From contig NZ_AWZU01000001.1 of assembly GCF_000472385.1 (NCBI RefSeq), positions 184,501 through 248,500 on the forward strand: a stretch of 64,000 nt of DNA. The letters are read 5' to 3'. Below the pieces are notes generated by a model, which was not told the DNA's origin, ran no database searches, and saw nothing but the letters and a program-made list of their open reading frames with translations. Every line of letters starts with the position of its first letter. The first letter of the stretch is position 1. The stretch comes from Bradyrhizobium sp. ARR65 (GTDB lineage Bacteria > Pseudomonadota > Alphaproteobacteria > Rhizobiales > Xanthobacteraceae). Below are positions 1-7,260 of the stretch, in pieces. The translations under genes were made by a program, and so were the position numbers.

Positions 1-411
1 ATGAGAACGTTTCGCAAGGCTGTGGTAGCTGCAACCATCCTGGCCGGTACGGGCTTGGCACAAGCCCGGGCCGTCGATCTCACGGGAGCATGGGCGACCA
101 ACGCCCACGAGTGCAAGAACGTATTCGTCCGGAGCGGTAAGGGGAAAGAAATCACGTTCGCTCCAACGTCGGAGGTGCATGGCGGAGGATTCATCGTCGA
201 GCCAAACCGCCTTGTCGGCAGGTTCGCAAAATGCGCGATCAAGGCCAGGAAGGATGACGGAGAATCGGTCAACATCGTCGCGGGATGCGCGACCGACGTC
301 ATGCTCTCCAGCGTCCAATTCGAATTGAAAGTGGTTGACGCCAACACGATCACGCGAGTGTTCCCCGGCATGGAGGACATGGAAGTCCACTACTATCGCT
401 GCCAGATCTGA
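1..411 (+). CDS. Secreted protein of unknown function
   Basis: I do not recognise the family. The 136-residue product has a classical signal peptide: Lys/Arg at the N-terminus, a hydrophobic stretch, and a likely cleavage after ARA near residue 24. The mature part is small and hydrophilic with cysteines near 38, 78, 96 and 134 that could form disulfides in the periplasm. The ATG is the first base of the window, so the promoter is not visible and a start further upstream cannot be excluded, but the signal peptide fits this start. It is followed 11 bp later by the DUF3302 gene on the same strand, so it may be the first visible gene of that operon. Confidence 0.7.
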   Translation: MRTFRKAVVAATILAGTGLAQARAVDLTGAWATNAHECKNVFVRSGKGKEITFAPTSEVHGGGFIVEPNRLVGRFAKCAIKARKDDGESVNIVAGCATDVMLSSVQFELKVVDANTITRVFPGMEDMEVHYYRCQI

Positions 412-422
412 AGGAGGCTCAA

Positions 423-896
423 ATGCATGGAGAGCTGCATCCGCTGACGCCTCACCATTTGCCGTTTTTCATCACCAGGCCCGGCGAGACGGACTGGCTG
501 ATGATCGTCATGGGCATCTTCCTGATCGGCGCCGTGCTGGCCGTCGGTAACATCTACTTGCGGCTGCACACGCTGCCGGAACGGATGGCCCACAAATCGC
601 AAAAGCTGCAGTTCGAGATCGTCGCCGTTCTGGGCCTCCTCGCGCTCTTTACGCATGTCCACCTGTTCTGGATTGCAGGCTTGTTGCTTGCGCTGGTCGA
701 TCTGCCTGACTTTGGCACGCCCTTGGGTCGTATCGCCGGCTCGGTCGAGCGAATAGCGGACGCGGCCGATGCCAGCCCTGAACAGGGCCGGCGTGAAGTG
801 AAGCCCGGCGAAGCAGTGAGTCAGCCAGAGAAACCGGAGTCTGGTGTCACAAAAGAGATAGCGGTCACCAAGAAGGAGGTCCCAAGCCATGCTTGA
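423..896 (+). CDS. DUF3302 (YiaW-like) inner-membrane protein
   Basis: The 157-residue protein has two predicted transmembrane segments, at about 23-43 and 65-90, then a charged C-terminal tail. Size, topology and the HlyD-family gene directly downstream match the E. coli pair YiaW (DUF3302) and YiaV, a small membrane partner and a membrane-fusion protein. A strong ribosome site (AAGGAGG) lies 6 bp before the ATG. The end of the gene overlaps the next start by 8 bp, which implies translational coupling. The family assignment is from pattern and context. The transported substrate is unknown. Confidence 0.65.
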   Translation: MHGELHPLTPHHLPFFITRPGETDWLMIVMGIFLIGAVLAVGNIYLRLHTLPERMAHKSQKLQFEIVAVLGLLALFTHVHLFWIAGLLLALVDLPDFGTPLGRIAGSVERIADAADASPEQGRREVKPGEAVSQPEKPESGVTKEIAVTKKEVPSHA

Positions 897-2118
897 GCTG
901 CTCCTCTGCTCACTCTTCACCCTGCTTCCGGATTACCTTTACCGCCGCTACGCCCAGGGAAAGCGGCTTGGCAAAGAGATCACGCTCTATTCCGTCTGGT
1001 TCGAGCTGAGATGGGGCATTGTGGGCTGCCTGATGCTCACGATCGCGCTCATCACGATGATCTTCTATTTCCATCCGTCGACGACCTCGGCGGCCCTGTT
1101 CTTCCGAACCGTCCCGATCGTTCCGGAGATTCCGGGGCGTGTTGCCGAAGTCAATGTCGGCATCAGCGCGCCGGTCACCAAGGGCACCGTGCTCTTCAGG
1201 CTGGACAGTTCAAAGCAGGAGGCCGCGGTCGAAACAGCGCGGCGCAAGATAGCCGAGGTCGAGGCGCAGCTCGTCGCTGCGAAGGTCGATGTCGCCAAGG
1301 CAGAGGCGCAACTGCAGCAAGCAAATAGCGACTACAAGCAGGCCAAGGACGAGCTGAACGTCAAGAGCGAACTGCAGCGGCGTAATCCAGGGATCGTCCC
1401 GCAGCGCGACATCGAGAAGCTTCAGGTTCTGGTCGATGGCAGGCAGGCGGCGATCGATGCGGCGACTGCCGCAAAACGATCTGCTGAAATGCAGGTCTCC
1501 ACACTTCTGCCGGCGGAGAAGGCGAGCGCGGAGGCGGCGCTGGCGCAGGCCCAGGTGGAATACGACAAGACTTTCATTCGTGCCGGCGTAGACGGCCGCG
1601 TCGAGCAGTTTGCGCTTCGGCCAGGTGATATCGTCAATCCGCTGATGCGGCCGGCCGGCATCTTAATTCCGGAAGGCGCCGGCCGGACAGCGCTACAAGC
1701 CGGATTCGGGCAAATCGAGGCGCAAGTCTTGAAGCCGGGCATGATCGCTGAGGCTGCATGTGTGTCGTTGCCATGGACCATCATCCCGATGGTCATCACG
1801 AGCGTCCAGGACTACATCGCCACCGGCCAATTCAGGGGCGGAGAGCAGCTTATCGACGCGAGTGCGGCCAAGCCAGGGACCATCCTTGCGGTGCTGGAAC
1901 CGATCGAAAAGGGTGGCCTCGATGGCGTGACAGCCGGCAGCACCTGCATCGTCAATGCCTACACCAGCAATCACGAAATCATCGCAGCAAAGGATACTGG
2001 CACGTTCAAGGGCATAGTATTGCACGGCATTGATGCGGTCGGGCTCGTGCACGCCATGTTGCTGCGCATCCAGGCGTTGCTGTTGCCGATCAAGACGCTG
2101 GTGCTGAGCGGTCATTAG
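889..2118 (+). CDS. HlyD/EmrA-type membrane-fusion protein (YiaV-like)
   Basis: This 409-residue periplasmic adaptor would link an inner-membrane partner to export. It has an N-terminal cytoplasmic and transmembrane part (transmembrane segment about 43-63), a first lipoyl half-motif near 85-110, an Ala/Glu/Lys-rich coiled-coil hairpin from about 110 to 225, and a second lipoyl/beta-barrel region from about 230. A hydrophobic stretch near the C-terminus is seen in YiaV relatives. The start overlaps the DUF3302 gene. No pump or outer-membrane channel gene is adjacent, so the partner must be the small upstream protein or be encoded elsewhere. Confidence 0.8.
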   Translation: MLELLLCSLFTLLPDYLYRRYAQGKRLGKEITLYSVWFELRWGIVGCLMLTIALITMIFYFHPSTTSAALFFRTVPIVPEIPGRVAEVNVGISAPVTKGTVLFRLDSSKQEAAVETARRKIAEVEAQLVAAKVDVAKAEAQLQQANSDYKQAKDELNVKSELQRRNPGIVPQRDIEKLQVLVDGRQAAIDAATAAKRSAEMQVSTLLPAEKASAEAALAQAQVEYDKTFIRAGVDGRVEQFALRPGDIVNPLMRPAGILIPEGAGRTALQAGFGQIEAQVLKPGMIAEAACVSLPWTIIPMVITSVQDYIATGQFRGGEQLIDASAAKPGTILAVLEPIEKGGLDGVTAGSTCIVNAYTSNHEIIAAKDTGTFKGIVLHGIDAVGLVHAMLLRIQALLLPIKTLVLSGH

Positions 2119-2168
2119 GCTGCGGGTTGCCTGCAAGACGGCAGCTGCCAGAACGGGAGGACATTCGC

Positions 2169-2612
2169 ATGCGAAGGTATCTGCCAGGTCTGGTGACGCT
2201 GATTGTGCTCGCGCTGACAACAGCGCCGTCCTACGCCAAAACCGGGTCTGTTCGGGTCACCTTCGCAAAGGCCGGTTTGGTCGCCGGAGCGGGCGCAGGG
2301 CGCGGGGTCCTGGTTTTCGATGGCCGCGAGTATCCGTTCACGGTCTATGGTCTAAGCGTGGGCACGACCGTCGGTGCATCCGTCACCCGGCTGGTCGGGC
2401 GTGCCTCATATCTGCACCAGTTGAGTGATTTCGAGGGCACCTATACTGCTGTCGGCACTGGTGGCGCCCTCATAGCCGGCGGGGGTGGCGTCTCTCTGAA
2501 GAATGACAAAGGCGTGATCATTTGGCTGCATGGCCCCAAGCTCGGCTTGGAATTTGCGTCCAATCTGAGCGGCATCAGGATCGTGCTGGAGCAGCAGCCG
2601 GCTCGCTCGTGA
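2169..2612 (+). CDS. Exported Gly-rich protein of unknown function
   Basis: The start at 2169 is preferred over an in-frame ATG at 2127 because GGGAGGA lies just upstream and it places a clean signal peptide at the N-terminus, ending near ALT-TAPSYA. The mature protein is about 125 residues, rich in Gly, Val and Ala, and looks all-beta. The C-terminal pattern of alternating Gly and hydrophobic residues faintly recalls the periplasmic DUF1134/EipA fold, but I would not assign it. It follows the HlyD gene by 50 bp on the same strand and probably belongs to that operon. Confidence 0.65.
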   Translation: MRRYLPGLVTLIVLALTTAPSYAKTGSVRVTFAKAGLVAGAGAGRGVLVFDGREYPFTVYGLSVGTTVGASVTRLVGRASYLHQLSDFEGTYTAVGTGGALIAGGGGVSLKNDKGVIIWLHGPKLGLEFASNLSGIRIVLEQQPARS

Positions 2613-2641
2613 GAACGATGGGCAGCGCGGCGGCATGACGC

Positions 2642-3439
2642 TCAACGCATGTCGTCGCGGGCATCGGCAAGAAAATGATCGAAAGCCTCGATACTGATGA
2701 GGCCGAGCCGAGGATACTCCATGTCCGTCACGATATAGAGCGCGACCGCCAGAGTAAGAGCGAAGATCACCATGTGTATCCAGCTACGCGCGGTGCGCGC
2801 GGCGATGCCGAAGCCCGCAAGCAGAGAACAGGCGAGTCCGAGGCCGAACAGCATGAAGTAGATAATCTGGGGAGGATGCTTTTCGCTTGCTCCGGCGCGC
2901 AGCAGCGCCACTTCGAACAGGTTGCCGAGTGCTGGGAGCGCAAGCGAACACGCGGGTTGATAACCTGCCTTTGGGCAGGCGGCGTCAGCCGCATTCCACA
3001 GGGTCTGCTTGAGTTCGCGCAGCTTGTGCTCCTGCTTGTCTGAAAAATCTTCCGCCCTTCGCCACAGCAAGAAGTCGTGCGGCATTCGATAAAGATCGAC
3101 TCGCGCCTGCACATAGCCCTTCAGGCCGGCTTGGAGCTTGCGCGCAATCTCCTCGTCGAAGAGGCCAAGCCGGTCATAGGCAGTGCGAGCCGCCGTCGCT
3201 TCCTGAATGACCAGTTGCCGGCGGTCATCGAAGCGCTGAAGAGCACCGGAGATGGTGAATGCAAACAGCAATCCCATCAGCCCGAATATGGCCCCTTCGA
3301 TCGTAGCCAATCCTGCAACGCCGTCCACCCCTTCCTTTGCGCGATAGCGCAAGCCAAGGTGGCGGCCGTAGTTCAACAAGCCGAGTGAGCTGATGAAAAA
3401 GAACAACGCTACGCCTGTTGAAAAGAGCAGGAAGATCAT
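2642..3439 (-). CDS. DUF4239 (bestrophin-like) membrane protein
   Basis: The product is about 265 residues with two N-terminal transmembrane helices (about 1-22 and 45-65), a long soluble helical middle and two C-terminal helices (about 192-215 and 222-240). This 2+2 arrangement with a helical insert is typical of DUF4239 proteins, remotely related to bestrophin channels; their function is not established. The ATG at 3439 is chosen because a GGAG lies 9 bases upstream and the first helix then starts at residue 2. An in-frame ATG at 3505 lacks a ribosome site and would overlap the upstream regulator gene. It lies downstream of the winged-helix gene on the same strand and could be co-transcribed. 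Confidence 0.7.
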   Translation of the reverse strand: MIFLLFSTGVALFFFISSLGLLNYGRHLGLRYRAKEGVDGVAGLATIEGAIFGLMGLLFAFTISGALQRFDDRRQLVIQEATAARTAYDRLGLFDEEIARKLQAGLKGYVQARVDLYRMPHDFLLWRRAEDFSDKQEHKLRELKQTLWNAADAACPKAGYQPACSLALPALGNLFEVALLRAGASEKHPPQIIYFMLFGLGLACSLLAGFGIAARTARSWIHMVIFALTLAVALYIVTDMEYPRLGLISIEAFDHFLADARDDMR

Positions 3440-3494
3440 TCGCGAGATCTCCGTTGCAAGGCGCTGGCAAAAAATGCAAATCGCGTTGAGTATA

Positions 3495-4028
3495 TTAGGC
3501 CCCATCTTGTCCGGTCGCCGATCGATCGGAGATGTCGCATTCCGCGAGTTTCCTTGCAGTCTCGAGGATCATGTCCATGCGCCGCTGGAGCTTGCTGCGC
3601 AAGTCCGGGATGTTGACCTTATCGGTCATACGATAGGCGTTGCCGACGCGCTCGATGTAGCCAAGCTTGACCATGTCGTTGAGGCGCCTGAGTACGATCG
3701 TCCGCGGGATTTTCAGAGCTTGCGCGATCGTGCTCGCCCGCACCGGCGAACACATAACGGTGCGCAGAAACACATAAATGCCGATAGTGCGGAATGTCGC
3801 GCTATCGCTATGCTTGGCGAAGTCTGCGCCATAGTCGTCATTCATGGACTGAATCAGGCCAAGATACAGGCGACACAGGAGCATTCTCTCCCGCGCGAAC
3901 TCGATGCGGCGCGGTGGTCGAATATCGTCGACAAGAACAAACTCGTGGGGTTTCTCTTCCCGCGTGCCGTTGCTGGCTGGCTCGCTGACGTGAAGTTGGC
4001 TACCGCGGACTGGCATGACACTGCTCAC
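3495..4028 (-). CDS. Winged-helix (MarR-like) transcriptional regulator
   Basis: The 177-residue protein has a winged helix-turn-helix at about 85-145: a helix pair with 'VRASTIAQALKIPRTIVLRRLNDMV', followed by 'LGYIERVGNAYRMT' as the wing. This is typical of MarR or small wHTH regulators. The N-terminal 45 residues look disordered. The listed start is a GTG; an ATG at 4016 is equally possible and neither has a clear ribosome site. A perfect FixK/FNR box is centred about 84 bp upstream, so expression may respond to low oxygen. Its targets are unknown; the membrane protein gene immediately downstream is one candidate. Confidence 0.65.
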   Translation of the reverse strand: MSSVMPVRGSQLHVSEPASNGTREEKPHEFVLVDDIRPPRRIEFARERMLLCRLYLGLIQSMNDDYGADFAKHSDSATFRTIGIYVFLRTVMCSPVRASTIAQALKIPRTIVLRRLNDMVKLGYIERVGNAYRMTDKVNIPDLRSKLQRRMDMILETARKLAECDISDRSATGQDGA

Positions 4029-4341
4029 GTTGAGGGTGTGCGTTCCACCTCTGGTGCATGGAGGTGATGACCCCTCCCATGAGCCTGTCCGGGTTCGTCG
4101 GCTGCTTGATCTAGATCAATATCGTAGATGCGGCCCAGCCGAGGCTTGTGCTGGGTGCTGAATGAGATCGGCACCGTCCACAGCTCGACCTCGACCTGGT
4201 TAGTTCCTGCATAGGAACTTTGTGACCCAACCATTTGGCGCTGATCGATCGAGCGTTACCGTGTTTAGAGACGAAGGGGGATGACCAGACGGATGCGGCA
4301 ATCGACCCCAACCTTGTGATCTGTCAGCAAAGGAGGACACC
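4029..4341. other. 313-bp divergent intergenic region
   Basis: This lies between the winged-helix gene (leftward) and the Gly/Ala-rich protein gene (rightward). Apart from the FixK-type box at 4106-4119 and the strong ribosome site AAAGGAGG before 4342, I see no gene or repeat. Short ORFs here look like shadows. Confidence 0.6.
4106..4119. promoter_or_regulatory. FixK/FNR-type box
   Basis: The sequence TTGATCTAGATCAA is a perfect palindrome matching TTGAT-N4-ATCAA, the known FNR/FixK consensus. Leftward, a class II activator position (centre at -41.5) would place a transcript start near 4071, about 43 bases before the GTG at 4028. Rightward, the leader to the ATG at 4342 would be about 190 bases. 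The motif is seen; the regulation is inferred. Confidence 0.7.
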
Positions 4342-4734
4342 ATGTTGCGGAATGCTCTTGTGGCTCTGGCTGCACTCGCCCTGGTGGGCGCAAGTTTGAT
4401 TCCGAATGAGGCGTTGGCTCGTCGTGGTGGCGGGGGCGGCTTCCGCGGTGGAGGATTTCACAGCGCCCGCGTCGGTGCAGTTCACGGCGGAGGTGTGCAT
4501 GTTGCGGGGCGCGGCTATGGATACCGTCCAATTCCTGGCCGCCCGGTAGCGCGCACCGCGGTCCGCAGGGGGGCCTACCGCACGGCCGCGCGGCGTGGAG
4601 CGGCCTACGGTGCAGCCGCCGTTGGAGCCGCGGCGGCCGGCGCTGCCTATTACGGTGCCTACGGTAGCTACAACTATGGATGCTACCAAGACGCCTACGG
4701 CAATTGGGTGTGCCCAAATCAGTACCACTATTGA
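4342..4734 (+). CDS. Exported Gly/Arg/Ala-rich protein ending in a Tyr-rich segment
   Basis: The 130-residue protein starts with a signal peptide (hydrophobic 5-20, likely cleavage at ALA near 26). It continues with a low-complexity RGGGGGFRGGG tract, an Ala-rich hydrophobic segment, and a Tyr-rich C-terminus with two cysteines separated by the motif YQDAYGNWV. Proteins of this layout are common in rhizobia and are thought to be cell-envelope associated; no enzymatic function is evident. A strong ribosome site (AAAGGAGGACACC) precedes the ATG. A rho-independent terminator-like hairpin lies about 270 bp downstream. Confidence 0.75.
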   Translation: MLRNALVALAALALVGASLIPNEALARRGGGGGFRGGGFHSARVGAVHGGGVHVAGRGYGYRPIPGRPVARTAVRRGAYRTAARRGAAYGAAAVGAAAAGAAYYGAYGSYNYGCYQDAYGNWVCPNQYHY

Positions 4735-4872
4735 TGCGCGGCAAGCGTCTTGGTGCAGAGATCAGCGCCGCACGACCAGACGCCCCGGCCCGGCGGGCCG
4801 GGGCACAGATTGGCAGGTCTCCAGATTACAAAGGAATTTGAATAACATACGACTTCGTGGTTTTATTCTGAG

Positions 4873-4922
4873 TGGCGCACCCAACACGATTCGAACGTGT
4901 GGCCTCCACCTTCGGAGGGCAA
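4873..4922 (-). pseudogene. 3' half of tRNA-Arg(CCG), probable attachment-site remnant
   Basis: Read on the minus strand, 4922 down to 4873 gives an anticodon arm with loop CTCCGAA (anticodon CCG), a variable region, a perfect T-arm (ACACG-TTCGAAT-CGTGT), the 3' acceptor strand TGGGTGC, discriminator G and an encoded CCA. Beyond 4922 no matching D-arm or 5' acceptor strand can be folded, so this is not a working tRNA. Ending in the anticodon stem is typical of the duplicated 3' core left when an integrative element uses a tRNA gene. No integrase is present in the window. Confidence 0.75.
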
Positions 4923-5007
4923 TGCATCATGCGGGCTCAACCAGCTTATATGGCTATCTCAGGTGAATGTCGGTATCGGTGGTTGCCGCTCCCCGCAACC
5001 AAGATCT

Positions 5008-5045
5008 AAATCCAGCAATCTTAACGGATTGCTGGATTTTTGGTT
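5008..5045 (+). terminator. Rho-independent terminator-like hairpin
   Basis: A perfect 13-bp stem (5008-5020 with 5027-5039) with a six-base loop TTAACG is followed on the plus strand by a T-rich tract. It lies between the convergent genes ending at 4734 and 5151. A second, shorter hairpin (GGTTGC...GCAACC) directly precedes it. Confidence 0.65.
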
Positions 5046-5150
5046 TTTGAGGCGAAGTCATCGAACGAGCTCGGTTGAAGGCGCTCCCCGGCTCTGCAAC
5101 TTGATCGTCGGTTCGAAGCACTCGAATGTTGCGTGAGACAAGGCCGCAAT

Positions 5151-6440
5151 TCATTTCGCGATCGTCCCGGTCCTTGTTGCAGGTTCCGAGCCAGCCGCCT
5201 GCTCGCGCATGAACACGGCAACGACGATTCCGGAAACGAACGTCAGGGCGGCTATCGAGCTGATTGCCGCCGAAAGCCCGAACCTGTCCGCGATGATGCC
5301 CGCCGACAGCGCTCCGATCGCGTAGCCGAGATCCCGCCAGAAGCGATAGACGCTGAGCGAGCGGGCGCGCCAGTTCGGATGCGATGCATCGGAGACGGCG
5401 GCGATCAGGCTCGGATACACCATCGCCGTGCCAATTCCGAGCAGCAGGCTGCCGACGAGCCACCACTCGAAATGCCCCGTTGCAGCGGTCAGGAACAAGC
5501 CCGCCGCCTGCACCCACATGCCCGCAACGATCAGGCCCTTGCGGCCCCAACGGTCGGACAAAGGACCCGTGGCGACCTGCAGGATGCCCCAGGTTGCAGG
5601 ATAGACTGCCTTCAATATGCCGATCCGTTCCACGGCAAGACCGAACGATGCGAAGAACAGCGGGAAGACTCCCCAGCTCATTCCGTCGTTGAGGTTGTTC
5701 ACGAGTCCGGCCTGAGACGCGGCGAACAGATTGCGGTCCCTAAAGGACGTGAGGAAGAAGATCTCGCGGAAGCTGATGGGAGATGCCTGCCGTGCATGCG
5801 TCGAAGTCTCCAGCCGGACGTGCTCGCGCGTGTCGCGCACCAGCAGCGTCGAGAGCGTTGCGCCGAGGATCGCGTAGGCAACACCGAGATAGATCGGCGC
5901 CGGCCGCAGCCCGTGCTCCGATGCAACATATCCGGTGAGGTAGGCGGTGACGCCCACCGCGACATAGCCGGCGAACTCGTTCAGGCCCACGGCCAGTCCG
6001 CGCGACTTCGGCCCGACGAGATCGATCTTCATGATCACCGTCATCGACCAGGCGAGGCCCTGGTTGACGCCGAGAAGGGCGTTGGCGGCGATGACCCATT
6101 TCCAGCTTGGCGCCCAGATGATCATGAACGGCACCGGCAGGCCGACGAGCCAGCCGAGGACGAGAACTCGCTTGCGTCCCCACGCGTCGGCGAGCTGCCC
6201 GGAAATCAGATTGGCGCACGCCTTCACGACTCCGAAGCTGACGATGAAGGAGACGACAAGCGTCGTCGAGCCGATCTTGAACTCCTCGGCGCCGATCAAC
6301 GGCACGACGGTTCGCTCGATCCCGACCATCCCGCCGACGAAGGCGTTGATCAACACGAGCAAGGAGAACTGCGGCCAGTTTTCCTTCAACCCCAACCGGA
6401 CCGACGCGGCAGCTTGCGGAGTTGGGACCGCTTCGCTCAC
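5151..6440 (-). CDS. MFS transporter next to a persulfide-dioxygenase-like gene
   Basis: The protein is about 429 residues with 12 predicted transmembrane helices. MFS loop motifs are visible: 'GQLADAWGRKRVLV' between helices 2 and 3 and 'GPLSDRWGRKGLIV' in the second half. The GTG at 6440 is taken as the start because it lies 4 bp after the stop of the upstream hydrolase gene; longer in-frame starts would run into that gene. The two genes form an operon divergent from an ArsR-rhodanese regulator, so a role in exporting or importing sulfur compounds or anions under sulfide or thiol stress is inferred. The substrate is unknown. Confidence 0.8.
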   Translation of the reverse strand: MSEAVPTPQAAASVRLGLKENWPQFSLLVLINAFVGGMVGIERTVVPLIGAEEFKIGSTTLVVSFIVSFGVVKACANLISGQLADAWGRKRVLVLGWLVGLPVPFMIIWAPSWKWVIAANALLGVNQGLAWSMTVIMKIDLVGPKSRGLAVGLNEFAGYVAVGVTAYLTGYVASEHGLRPAPIYLGVAYAILGATLSTLLVRDTREHVRLETSTHARQASPISFREIFFLTSFRDRNLFAASQAGLVNNLNDGMSWGVFPLFFASFGLAVERIGILKAVYPATWGILQVATGPLSDRWGRKGLIVAGMWVQAAGLFLTAATGHFEWWLVGSLLLGIGTAMVYPSLIAAVSDASHPNWRARSLSVYRFWRDLGYAIGALSAGIIADRFGLSAAISSIAALTFVSGIVVAVFMREQAAGSEPATRTGTIAK

Positions 6441-6444
6441 GGGA

Positions 6445-7185
6445 TCAGGCCGCGGCGGCCGTGACACCCGAGTTGGCGGCTCTGATTTTTGCGGCTTCCG
6501 GCGGTGCCGGCGGAATCTCGGCGACCATGAAGCGAACAAACTCGGCTTCGTCCTCGATCATAAAGGCCTGGTTGTGCCGCTTCTCGAAGCCGATCGAGGA
6601 CCATGGCTTGCCGCTGAGCCGGCGGCCGCAGACCGAGCCCGCATAGGCTCCGGGCAGCACCTCGACGTAGTCGGGAAGCGCCTTCAGTCTTCGTGCACTC
6701 CGGAACAGGTGCCTTGCGCCTGCTTCGGCGCTGACGGCGAGTTCGGTGCGGCCGAGATCGCCAACCATGAGAGTGTGGCCGGTCAGGACGAACCAGGGTT
6801 CGTCGGCGCGCGTTCGGTCCGTCACAAGAATGCAGATGTGCTCGGGTGTGTGACCGGGCGTGTGCAGCACGGTCGCCGAGACATTGCCAAGCGGAAGGAC
6901 TTCGCCGTCGCGCACGCCTTTGAACGCAAACGATACGCCTGCCTCCGCCGAGAGCACGTATTCGGCGCCCGCCGCATCGGCGAGAGCCCGCCCGGCCGAA
7001 AGGTGGTCGGCATGGATATGCGTATCGATGACGAAGTGAATGCGCATGCCGGCATTGTCGGCGGCTTGCAGATAGGGCTGGATGTCGCCGACCGGATCAA
7101 CAACCGCTCCCGCGGCCTTGCCGCCGCAGCCGAAGAGGTAGGAGATGCCGACCGGATCACCGTGCAAGAATTGACGCAGGATCAT
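6445..7185 (-). CDS. Metallo-beta-lactamase-fold hydrolase, persulfide dioxygenase-like
   Basis: The 246-residue protein carries the metal-binding motif THIHADH (about residues 55-61), a second His in 'HTPGHTPEHICI', and the Asp in 'GHTLMVGDLGRTEL'. Short proteins of this ETHE1/PDO type oxidise glutathione persulfide to sulfite, and their genes commonly sit beside rhodanese and ArsR (BigR/SqrR-type) genes, as here. The ATG at 7185 is chosen because GAGGAG lies 9 bases upstream; the ATG at 7227 has no such site. It is the first gene of a two-gene operon with the MFS carrier. The exact substrate is inferred. Confidence 0.8.
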   Translation of the reverse strand: MILRQFLHGDPVGISYLFGCGGKAAGAVVDPVGDIQPYLQAADNAGMRIHFVIDTHIHADHLSAGRALADAAGAEYVLSAEAGVSFAFKGVRDGEVLPLGNVSATVLHTPGHTPEHICILVTDRTRADEPWFVLTGHTLMVGDLGRTELAVSAEAGARHLFRSARRLKALPDYVEVLPGAYAGSVCGRRLSGKPWSSIGFEKRHNQAFMIEDEAEFVRFMVAEIPPAPPEAAKIRAANSGVTAAAA

Positions 7186-7220
7186 GAGCTTGCACTCCTC
7201 TGTGAGAGCAGCTAGACATA

Positions 7221-7242
7221 CATTCAATCGTTCCGCTGAATG
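7221..7242. promoter_or_regulatory. Inverted-repeat operator candidate for the ArsR-rhodanese regulator
   Basis: CATTCA and TGAATG form perfect 6-bp arms around a 10-bp spacer, in an AT-rich setting between the divergent hydrolase and regulator genes (75-bp gap). ArsR-family repressors of the BigR type bind ATTC...GAAT repeats in this position. Binding here would cover both promoters. Confidence 0.5.
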
Positions 7243-7260
7243 ATATATTAGGAAGATGCC

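Larger units (their letters stand above)
4735..5150. other. 416-bp gene-free stretch with a tRNA remnant and hairpins
   Basis: No credible protein gene is visible. The stretch contains the 3' half of a tRNA-Arg on the minus strand (4873-4922), a short GC hairpin (4980-5000) and a strong terminator-like hairpin (5008-5045). It lies between two convergent genes. Confidence 0.6.

Noticed and set aside
4873..4960. Intact tRNA-Arg gene
   Set aside because: No D-arm or 5' acceptor strand can be paired to the visible 3' half.
5133..6464. 443-residue open frame opposite the MFS gene
   Set aside because: It is antisense to a carrier with clear MFS motifs.
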